A stretch of DNA of 6,683 nt from an uncultured Gemmatimonadota bacterium (GTDB taxonomy: Bacteria; Gemmatimonadota; Gemmatimonadetes; Gemmatimonadales; Gemmatimonadaceae), in assembly GCA_946479895.1 (NCBI GenBank), contig CAMLHT010000213.1, forward strand, positions 1 to 6,683, given 5' to 3'. The position numbers and the translations under genes were made by a program. Positions within the stretch are counted from its first letter, which is position 1. The number at the start of each line of letters is the position of its first letter. Below are positions 1-6,683 of this stretch, one piece after another. The notes beneath the pieces were generated by a model. It was not told the DNA's origin and searched no databases. It was given only the letters and a program-made list of their open reading frames with translations.

Positions 1-1
1 C

Positions 2-661
2 GGGATCAGCACCCGCTATCTCGATCATGCGCTGGTGGAGCGCGGCCTCAAGGCGCCGGCTTCGCCCCATCGCGTCGAGCCGCATCGCGCCTGGTGGGCC
101 GGCGCTCCGCTGGAGATCGTGGAACAGTCGGAGATCGATGGCGAGATCGACCCGCGCCGCTTCGACGCGCTGTTCAACCTCCTGCGCGACGGAACGGGGC
201 ACCTCGGCTCGACCATCGCCAGCCGCCGTGAGCTCGGCTGGCGCGCCGAGTGGTTCGGGAGCCGGCTCGACGTATCGGTGGTGCCGGCGGATGGCAGGAC
301 TTCCGTGCGGCTCGTCCACCGCATTCGCGGACTCGCGATCGCGATGGTCTCCGCCTCGGTCGTGGTCGCGGCGACGATTGCTCCGGTCGCCACCGTCGTG
401 TCGGCGGCCATCATGTCGACGCCCACGCCGCGCTGGGTGCGTCAGCTCGGGCTCAACGTGATCATGTCGCGGTCCGACATCTGGAACATCGCGGCCGGCA
501 TCGGCATCGTGGTCGCGATCGGGGCGATTCCGGCAGCTCGGATTCTGCTGCGTCGCTTCCACCGGCAGCATGCGCGAAGACTGCTGCTCCTCGGTGAAGC
601 CGTGAGCGCGAAGGTCGGGCTGGGCGTGAGGGAGGATTCGGAGAAGCCGACCGGCCGGTAA
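2..661 (+). CDS. Two-helix membrane protein of unknown function (5' end outside window)
   Basis: The open frame runs from the window edge (first full codon at base 2) to a TAA at 659-661, giving 219 visible residues. The GTG at 35 is probably internal, because the frame continues upstream in good coding style (visible start G-I-S-T-R-Y-L-D-H-A-L). I do not recognise a named family. The visible part has three sections. Residues 1-16 look like a short helical 'GIS..YLDxAL' motif. Residues about 38-108 form a soluble, probably alpha/beta region ending in alternating polar/hydrophobic strands (RLDVSVVP, GRTSVRLVHRI). Two hydrophobic segments follow, near residues 110-138 and 160-182, and the second ends in an Arg-rich stretch that suggests a cytoplasmic tail. 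From memory, similar helical motif plus soluble domain plus 2TM proteins recur in Gemmatimonadota, but no function is known to me. It is convergent with the kinase and 42 bp from its end. The coding call is firm; the role is unknown. Confidence 0.72.
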   Translation, partial: GISTRYLDHALVERGLKAPASPHRVEPHRAWWAGAPLEIVEQSEIDGEIDPRRFDALFNLLRDGTGHLGSTIASRRELGWRAEWFGSRLDVSVVPADGRTSVRLVHRIRGLAIAMVSASVVVAATIAPVATVVSAAIMSTPTPRWVRQLGLNVIMSRSDIWNIAAGIGIVVAIGAIPAARILLRRFHRQHARRLLLLGEAVSAKVGLGVREDSEKPTGR

Positions 662-667
662 GCCACC

Positions 668-682
668 CGCCGCCAGGCGGCG
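668..682. terminator. GC-rich hairpin between convergent genes, possible terminator
   Basis: A perfect inverted repeat has 7-base arms (CGCCGCC and GGCGGCG) around a single A at 675. As RNA it would fold with a 5-6 bp stem and a small loop on either strand. It lies in the 42-bp gap between the stops of the plus-strand membrane-protein gene and the minus-strand kinase gene, where a shared bidirectional terminator would be expected. No U-tract follows on either strand, so it is not a classical intrinsic terminator. Short GC palindromes also arise by chance at this base composition. Confidence 0.3.
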
Positions 683-703
683 AATCGGATGCGGTCCGCG
701 GCG

Positions 704-2692
704 TCAGGTCCGCGTCATCACGCGCTCAACTTCGCGAATGGCCGCGGCGCGGTTCCCGAGGCTGTCGCTGACGGCGCGAATGTGCTCGGTGAGCGTCGTG
801 ACCCGGGCCGCGTTCGCCGCCTCGGCGCGGAGGTGCGCGACGTGAAGCCCGAGCGCGCGCAGCTGCTCGGCGAGCCGATCGCGGCGTGATCGAACCTCGA
901 TCCGGCGTGCGTCGATCTGCTCGAAGAGCGCGAGCTGCTGGCGCAGGAGGCGCCGCATGTCTTCCTTCGCGGCCATCTCGCCGGCCGTCGGCGCCCCGAG
1001 CGCGTCGAGGCTTTCCCTGATTCGCTGGCGTTCGGCCGGACTCGCGTCGCGAAGGAGCTGCGCGAGCTCCACCTCGCTCGCGGCGATGGCGTCCTGCAAC
1101 TGACGCGCGGCGTCGACCGCCTGCCGGTAGACGTCGGCGTGCGGCGATCCTTTCTCACTCTCGGCGACCCGGGTGAGCTCGGTCAGCACACTTTCGCGGC
1201 GCGCCGGGATGGCCGCCTCCGGGCCTGCAAGCAGCGACGCCACGTCGGGCCTGCTCCAGAATCGGCTGCCGGCGGTGGGCTCGGTGAGCAAGCGCCCCGC
1301 ATCCGTGCGCGAGAGCTGCCGCTCGCGGATGAGGGTCCGGGCGCCGCGGTTCAGCCAGAACATCGACGTCATGGTGCCGGCGACGATCATCAAAGGCACG
1401 TAGATGCCGGCCCATCGCGCGCCGGCGGGATGCGCGATCATGTACGACGGGCGCATCGCATAGATGAAGAAATTGAGGAACACGGGCGTGATCGCCGTCG
1501 AGAAGACGTCGACGCTGCGCATGAGCCGGATGGGCCGGGGCAGCCGGTCGAAGACGTCGCCCGGGCGGCGACACGACTTCGGCCACCAGCCCTTCCACCA
1601 CGAGGGCTGCCGGAAGTAGGCGCTGAGGGTCGCGCGCCATCCCCACCTCCGGACCGGCTTGATCCATCCGAGCAGGCCGGGGAGCTGGACGGCGAGAAAC
1701 GTGATGACGATTCCGGCAGGGGGAAACGGCTTGTCGAGGGCGCCGAAGAGATTCAGCAGGATCTCGATCTCCGCGGCCGCGAAGCCGGCGATCGCGAGGC
1801 GGACGCCCATCCCGGTGATCGAGCGCAGCTCGTCAGGCATCGCTTCGTCGGAGTCCGCGGCGAGGGTCTGACGGATGTGCGCCGCGGTCTGCCACCGCTC
1901 GGCCGGATCCTTGGCCAGCGAGCGCATCACGACCTGGTCGAGCTCGAGGGGAATCGTCTCGTCGGTCTTCGAGGGAGCGATCGGGATCGCCACGGCTTGC
2001 TGCGACAGCACCTCCCGCAGCGAGCTGCCCTGGAAGGGCAGGTGCCCGGTCAGCATGCGGTAGGCGATGACGCCGAGCGCATAGATGTCGCTGCGTCCGT
2101 CGATGTCGGCGACGCCGGCCGCCTGCTCGGGTGACATGTAGTGCGGCGTGCCCACGATCATCCCGGTGCGCGTCAGCGTCGCGGTCTCGGCGCGCTGCTT
2201 GGCGATGCCGAAGTCGGTGAGGAGCGCGCGCCCGGTGTGCCGGTCGATGAGCACGTTGTCGGGCTTCACGTCGCGATGGACGACGCCCATCTGGTGCGCG
2301 TGGTGCAGCGCGTCGCTCAGCTCGTCGATGATGCGGCGGGCCTCGTCGTGGGGCAGCCGTCCCATGCGCTGCAGGCGCGCCTCGAGGGGTTCGCCGTCCA
2401 CGTACCCCATGACGTAGAAGAGCAGGTCGCCACACTGGCCGAAGGTGTGGAGCGGGACGATGTGCGGATGCGACAGTCGCGCGGCGGTGCGCGCCTCGCG
2501 GAGAAACCGCTCTCGCGCGTCGCCGGAGGCCAGCTCCGCGGGAAGCACCTTCACCGCGACCTCGCGGTCGAGGAACGGCTCGCGGGCGAGATACACCGCG
2601 CCCATCCCGCCCCGGCCGAGCAGCCGGACCACCTCGTACTGGGAGCCGAGCGCCGCCGCCAGCTCCCGTGCCTGCAGATCTCCGTCGACCAT
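704..2692 (-). CDS. PknB-type Ser/Thr protein kinase with membrane and coiled-coil C-terminal half
   Basis: Transfers ATP phosphate to Ser/Thr of target proteins; targets unknown. 662 residues. The kinase domain (about 19-278) has every catalytic element: Gly-rich loop GRGGMG at 26-31, VAVK lysine K48, likely helix-C Glu E66, HRDVKPDN with D141 and N146, DFG at 160-162, a Thr-rich activation loop (T170, T172, T174, T176, T182), SPE at 187-189, D202 and R266. It therefore looks active, and the loop threonines could be autophosphorylated. Four hydrophobic segments follow (about 296-315, 324-344, 395-413, 427-447). A charged, heptad-like helical region (about 498-655) forms the tail. The kinase would be cytoplasmic and membrane-anchored. 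There is no extracellular PASTA or beta-propeller sensor; the sensor may be the membrane part or the coiled coil. The ATG at 2692 is supported by AGGGA six bases upstream. It is 135 bp downstream of a propeller gene on the same strand, so co-transcription is possible but unproven. Confidence 0.93.
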   Translation of the reverse strand: MVDGDLQARELAAALGSQYEVVRLLGRGGMGAVYLAREPFLDREVAVKVLPAELASGDARERFLREARTAARLSHPHIVPLHTFGQCGDLLFYVMGYVDGEPLEARLQRMGRLPHDEARRIIDELSDALHHAHQMGVVHRDVKPDNVLIDRHTGRALLTDFGIAKQRAETATLTRTGMIVGTPHYMSPEQAAGVADIDGRSDIYALGVIAYRMLTGHLPFQGSSLREVLSQQAVAIPIAPSKTDETIPLELDQVVMRSLAKDPAERWQTAAHIRQTLAADSDEAMPDELRSITGMGVRLAIAGFAAAEIEILLNLFGALDKPFPPAGIVITFLAVQLPGLLGWIKPVRRWGWRATLSAYFRQPSWWKGWWPKSCRRPGDVFDRLPRPIRLMRSVDVFSTAITPVFLNFFIYAMRPSYMIAHPAGARWAGIYVPLMIVAGTMTSMFWLNRGARTLIRERQLSRTDAGRLLTEPTAGSRFWSRPDVASLLAGPEAAIPARRESVLTELTRVAESEKGSPHADVYRQAVDAARQLQDAIAASEVELAQLLRDASPAERQRIRESLDALGAPTAGEMAAKEDMRRLLRQQLALFEQIDARRIEVRSRRDRLAEQLRALGLHVAHLRAEAANAARVTTLTEHIRAVSDSLGNRAAAIREVERVMTRT

Positions 2693-2762
2693 CCCCAGTC
2701 CCTGGCGCGAAGTGCGACTAACCTAGGGTCGGGAGAGTGCACCGGCTAGCGCCGGATCATCA

Positions 2763-2805
2763 CAGGCTCCTTCATGCCCCGCGCTTTGCTAAACATGTGA
2801 GCCTG
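2763..2805. repeat. 7-bp inverted repeat with 29-bp loop upstream of the kinase
   Basis: CAGGCTC at 2763-2769 is mirrored by GAGCCTG at 2799-2805, a perfect match in the 135-bp gap between the propeller stop (2828) and the kinase start (2692). On the minus-strand transcript it would form a stem-loop about 20 bases after the propeller stop. It could act as a terminator-like or processing element, or as part of the kinase leader. The loop is long and there is no U-tract, so function is uncertain. The smaller CCGGC/GCCGG repeat at 2742-2755 in the same gap is weaker still. I see no gene in this gap. Confidence 0.25.
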
Positions 2806-2827
2806 ACCCGCCGCTTCGACGATTGCC

Positions 2828-3832
2828 CTATCGCTGAACCTTCATTCCCCAGATTTCGAGCTGCGCCGTATCGTTCGTGCTCGTAGTGAAGATCATGAAG
2901 TGCCGATCGTCCACGAAGCCGATTCCGTACGCTCCGAGATGGCGCTCGGCCAGGCGTTTTCCGGTTCGCGCGTCGAAGGCTTCGATCCATGCAGTGGACT
3001 GTTGCTCGAACGGGAACGCGCGCGCGTCGGCCTCGCCACTTCCCTTGAAAGCCGCCTCCGACATCGCCCGCGCGTTCCGTACCGGGACGCTCGAAAAGAC
3101 CCAGAGGATGCCATCGGCTTCACGGACGTCGCGGATCGCCGACTTGTAGAGCGGGTCTTTCTGCGGGAACCAGGCGGGCGTGGTGTCGATCGTGGCGAGG
3201 AGCTCCCCGCCGAGCGACCAGCGCTGAAGCTTCCGCCCGCGACTTGGCCACGACCAGAACGTGTTGCCGGCACCACGGCCAACCCCGTACTCCGGTTCGG
3301 GCCACCGGCGCGGCTGTGGCAGGGTGTCGATGAGGAATGAACGAGTGATGCCGCCGTTCCGGTCGACGACGTGCAGCGAGACTATCGTGTTCTTCTCCGC
3401 CGCCGGGCGCCTCGATGAAAACACGAATTGTCCATCGACCGGGATGAAGCTGCCGACGTACAGGCCCGTGGGGGTCACCGATCGGACGAACTTCAGGTTC
3501 CGGTCGAAGACGTTCAGGTTGCTGTGGTTGCCCACGTAGAGGGTGTCGCCCCTGCCGATCCGCGCCGGGAATGCGTTCGTCTCGAACTCTCCGGGCCCCT
3601 GACCCTTTCTCCATCGCTTCACAAGGCGGCCTGAGGAGTCCACCACGATCGGCAGCTCGTTCATTTCCGTCATGGCGAACCACTTCCCGACGGGAGCGAC
3701 GCTCATCGGGGCCCGGGTGAATCCCCGGCCGTCCCGGTCCACCAGGGTGGCGACTCTTCGTATCTCGATGGTCTGCGCGCCCACTGACGCGGCCACGCTG
3801 AGCGTCAGAAAAGCCCCGATCGCGTATCGCAT
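2828..3832 (-). CDS. Secreted six-bladed beta-propeller protein (shorter paralogue)
   Basis: 334 residues, probably exported to the periplasm. The N-terminus M-R-Y-A-I-G-A-F-L-T-L is a basic-then-hydrophobic signal peptide with a likely cut near A19/Q20 (VGAQ-T). The mature part is nearly all short beta-strands separated by turns such as VVDSSGRLV, VFDRNLKF, VVDRNGGI and AFDARTGKRL, about one per 40-50 residues, as in NHL-like or six-bladed propellers. GQGPGEF at 77-83 is a motif I associate with these proteins in Gemmatimonadota and Bacteroidota. No catalytic residues or membrane helix are evident; the ligand or partner is unknown, and binding or scaffolding is the usual guess. The ATG at 3832 has GAGGAG only one base upstream, closer than usual, but no ATG, GTG or TTG lies in frame between it and the upstream stop, and the signal peptide fits. 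It is a distant relative of the propeller at 4070-5275, sharing signal style and spacer, but about 67 residues shorter. Confidence 0.85.
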   Translation of the reverse strand: MRYAIGAFLTLSVAASVGAQTIEIRRVATLVDRDGRGFTRAPMSVAPVGKWFAMTEMNELPIVVDSSGRLVKRWRKGQGPGEFETNAFPARIGRGDTLYVGNHSNLNVFDRNLKFVRSVTPTGLYVGSFIPVDGQFVFSSRRPAAEKNTIVSLHVVDRNGGITRSFLIDTLPQPRRWPEPEYGVGRGAGNTFWSWPSRGRKLQRWSLGGELLATIDTTPAWFPQKDPLYKSAIRDVREADGILWVFSSVPVRNARAMSEAAFKGSGEADARAFPFEQQSTAWIEAFDARTGKRLAERHLGAYGIGFVDDRHFMIFTTSTNDTAQLEIWGMKVQR

Positions 3833-3912
3833 GCTCCTCAGCGGTGAAGGCGTCCTACAAAACTTCCCCCTCCCCCACCGATCGTCTACCCGAATTCCCG
3901 AGTTCGCCCCAC
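3833..3912. promoter_or_regulatory. Divergent spacer between the shorter propeller and the ettA remnant
   Basis: This 80-bp spacer lies upstream of the shorter propeller gene (minus strand) and of the truncated ettA copy (plus strand). It aligns along its length with the 75-bp spacer at 5276-5350. Shared blocks in the same order are CTCCTC next to the propeller start (the ribosome-binding site read on the plus strand), GTCCT, AACTTCCC at 3861-3868, a pyrimidine-rich run, GTCTACCCG at 3884-3892 and ATTCC. It should hold the promoter of the propeller gene. I cannot name convincing -35/-10 boxes. Confidence 0.45.
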
Positions 3913-4011
3913 ATGGCCGTCCCGTTCATCTGCGCGATGAAGGCCCTGCGCAGGTCGCGCCCGCCCTCGCGCATCATCCTCGGATCGAGAAAGACGGGGC
4001 TGGAGAGCTGA
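3913..4011 (+). pseudogene. Truncated duplicate of the ettA 5' end
   Basis: From the ATG at 3913 to base 3982 the sequence matches the first 70 bp of the intact ettA gene (5351-5420), with about 60 of 70 bases identical without gaps and more if two small compensating indels are allowed. The predicted peptide begins M-A-V-P-F-I-C-A-M-K-A-L-R, and 18 of the first 23 residues match EttA. The differences are Y7C, V8A, K14R, V15S and V16R; the last three fall in the conserved KVVPP part, so the copy is not under EttA-like selection. Homology stops abruptly after the IIL codons. A further nine unrelated codons lead to TGA at 4009-4011, for 32 residues in all. Walker A and everything beyond are absent, so no ABC-F function is possible. 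There is no ribosome-binding site, as for the intact gene. It is most likely a relic of a segmental duplication; a regulatory leader or small peptide is a less likely alternative. Confidence 0.82.
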
Positions 4012-4069
4012 TCCGCGAGGGCGGGAGAAATGCACGCCGGAATGCTACCCGGGGCGAGCGGCGCCGGCC
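3983..4069. other. Junction segment between the ettA remnant and the 3' end of the larger propeller gene
   Basis: These 87 bases run from the abrupt end of ettA homology to the TGA (complement of 4070-4072) of the larger propeller gene. If the remnant came from a tandem duplication, the breakpoint lies at about 3982/3983 and this segment is the original 3' flank of the propeller. I find no gene, no clear terminator (only 4-bp stems), no target-site duplication and no insertion-sequence end. It does not visibly match the 3' flank of the shorter propeller (2693-2827). Confidence 0.4.
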
Positions 4070-5275
4070 TCAGTAAAGGCGATACTTCACGAGCGTCTGG
4101 ACGTCGTCGGAATCCGGCACCAGAGCCCAGGCGGTGTTTCCAACGAACGTCACGCGCGCGCGCAACGGAAACCGGACTTCCCCCAGGTAGGTGCCGTCAG
4201 CCTGGAATGCGGCGAAGACCGGAGGCTCCTCGTACGTGGCTTCAACCTTGAAGCGGCCGCCGGGGCCGCTGCAGGACGCGATGATCTTCGCCGGAATCCT
4301 TTGTGCCGTCGCCGACTTCGCGATCCAGATTCGCCCATCGATATCAACCGAGGCACCCCGCGCAGGCAGCTTGAATTCGGGGATGATCGTTCGTGGCGTC
4401 GGTTGGGCGTTGGGTCGCGGGCATTTATCGCGAAGCAGGTCGCGTGCTGACTGCAATTCTTCACGCTCCTCTCGCAGATACGGCAACGGTGCTCCCGGCG
4501 CCTCGCCGATCAGCGGCGCGGCGTTGCCGCGGCGGCTGACGACCAGGAATCCAACCTTGTCCGTGCGCGTATACAGGTCACGGCCGTCCGGCAGGATCCT
4601 CCACCATTGCGCGCCCTCCGCATCCAGCGGCAACCAGTGCGTGGTGCTCGAGACCGAGTCCAGCAAATTTCCAGCGACAGTGTAGTGCAGCATCGGCCTC
4701 TGCAGTCCGGGCCCACCCGTCGAAAAATCGGCACCGGTCAGGAACGGCGCCCGGATGTAGAAGGAGCCATCTCGAGCCACGGTGATCTCGTTCGTGCTGC
4801 CATTGCCATGAAAGAGCGCGAAGGAGTTGACCAGCTTGCCGTCGGGTCCGAAAATCGTCACCGATTTCTCCGAGTCGCGCAGGTAGATCGTCCCGTTGGG
4901 GTGCACGGCGATCGTAAGGTTCTGCCGCATGTACTCTCCGGGTCCTGGCCCGCTGCGTCCCAGATTCCGCACGAATTTCCCGTTGCGGTCGAACTGCCGA
5001 ACGATCAGTCCGTCGAGACTCTTCGTGTCGGCAACGACAACGCCTCCGTCGGGCGTCGCCTGCAGCACATACGCCGCGCCGAAGGTGGTCTCCCTCGTGT
5101 CAGCCGGAAGACGCAGCACCTCGATCGCGTCGTGCGGGGCGCCCCATCGACCGTTGCCCTGCGTGCTCACGACGGCCGTATCTCCGTGCCTGCTCCGGAC
5201 GACGCCGGTCTGGGCGCCGACAGCCGCTCCCGCGGTGCCCACGAATCCGAGCGTGATCAACAACGTGCCGCGCAT
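4070..5275 (-). CDS. Secreted six-bladed beta-propeller protein (larger paralogue)
   Basis: 401 residues, probably periplasmic or extracellular. The N-terminus (M-R-G-T-L-L-I-T-L-G-F) is a signal peptide with a likely cut near residues 20-22 (AAVGAQ-T). Strand-turn repeats typical of NHL-like propellers follow: ATPDGGVVVAD at about 73-83, QFDRNGKFVRNL at 94-105, VHPNGTIYLRD at 124-134, IFGPDGKLVNSF at 141-152, VARDGSFYIRA at 166-176, VDIDGRIWIAK at 310-320 and FQADGTYLGEV at 357-367. GPGPGEY at 109-115 matches the GxGPGE(F/Y) signature. The end, VKYRLY, resembles the closing strand I recall from Gemmatimonadota six-bladed propellers. A charged, Pro-rich stretch at about 265-300 looks like an insertion, and two cysteines (C285, C335) could pair after export. 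No catalytic motif is visible and the function is unknown. The ATG at 5275 is supported by GGGGAGG four bases upstream. It is divergent from ettA across 75 bp. Confidence 0.87.
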   Translation of the reverse strand: MRGTLLITLGFVGTAGAAVGAQTGVVRSRHGDTAVVSTQGNGRWGAPHDAIEVLRLPADTRETTFGAAYVLQATPDGGVVVADTKSLDGLIVRQFDRNGKFVRNLGRSGPGPGEYMRQNLTIAVHPNGTIYLRDSEKSVTIFGPDGKLVNSFALFHGNGSTNEITVARDGSFYIRAPFLTGADFSTGGPGLQRPMLHYTVAGNLLDSVSSTTHWLPLDAEGAQWWRILPDGRDLYTRTDKVGFLVVSRRGNAAPLIGEAPGAPLPYLREEREELQSARDLLRDKCPRPNAQPTPRTIIPEFKLPARGASVDIDGRIWIAKSATAQRIPAKIIASCSGPGGRFKVEATYEEPPVFAAFQADGTYLGEVRFPLRARVTFVGNTAWALVPDSDDVQTLVKYRLY

Positions 5276-5350
5276 GACTCCTCCCCGGAAAAGTCCTCTC
5301 GCTAACTTCCCTCTCCTCCGCGACCCCGTCTACCCGTATTCCGCCCTGAA
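5276..5350. promoter_or_regulatory. Divergent promoter region between the larger propeller and ettA
   Basis: This 75-bp spacer must supply transcription start signals for the minus-strand propeller unless it is read from elsewhere, and for ettA on the plus strand. Next to the propeller start it carries a strong ribosome-binding site (GGGGAGGAG on the minus strand, within 5278-5286). On the ettA side no Shine-Dalgarno sequence precedes the ATG at 5351. TATTCC around 5337-5342 would be placed as a -10 box if ettA has a nearly leaderless transcript, but this is a weak guess. AACTTCCC (5304-5311) and GTCTACCCG (5328-5336) recur in the spacer at 3833-3912. Confidence 0.4.

Positions 5351-6683
<1,333 letters not shown>

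Noticed and set aside
1139..2134. 331-residue plus-strand open frame opposite the kinase gene
   Set aside because: It is antisense to the kinase, Arg/Gly/Asp-rich with no domain motifs, and is explained by high GC suppressing stop codons.
3913..4011. The 32-codon ettA fragment as a genuine small-protein gene
   Set aside because: It has no ribosome-binding site, its changes against EttA alter conserved residues, and its last nine codons are unrelated sequence; a relic fits better, though translation is not excluded.
3983..4069. Intrinsic terminator after the larger propeller gene
   Set aside because: Only 4-bp stems can be drawn and no T-rich run follows on the minus strand.

Overview
The window is high-GC bacterial chromosome. 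It most likely comes from Gemmatimonadota or a close relative. The reasons are two secreted six-bladed beta-propeller proteins with GxGPGE(F/Y) motifs and signal peptides ending in V-G-A-Q, and a PknB-type kinase with a membrane/coiled-coil C-terminus. Both are types I associate with that phylum. This taxonomic call is inference from protein style, not from a marker search.

Layout: (1) 2-661, plus strand, the 3' part of a gene for a two-helix membrane protein of unknown function; (2) 662-703, a short convergent gap with a compact GC hairpin; (3) 704-2692, minus strand, a complete Ser/Thr protein kinase with a membrane-spanning middle and a coiled-coil tail; (4) 2693-2827, a gap with one inverted repeat; (5) 2828-3832, minus strand, a secreted beta-propeller protein; (6) 3833-4069, a gap holding a degraded copy of the beginning of the ABC-F gene; (7) 4070-5275, minus strand, a second, larger secreted beta-propeller protein; (8) 5276-5350, a divergent promoter region; (9) 5351 to the window end, plus strand, the first 444 codons of ettA, the translation-throttle ABC-F ATPase.

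The notable structure is a repeated module. The arrangement 'propeller start, about 75-80 bp of spacer, ettA start' occurs twice. The intact version lies at 5275/5351. A broken version lies at 3832/3913, where ettA homology stops abruptly after 70 bp and the frame then ends. The spacers also align. A segmental duplication of propeller plus the ettA 5' end is the simplest explanation. The two propeller proteins, however, have diverged far more than the supposedly non-coding remnant. I see no sign of a phage, insertion sequence, CRISPR array, RNA gene or defence system. The kinase, the propellers and EttA show no evident common pathway.
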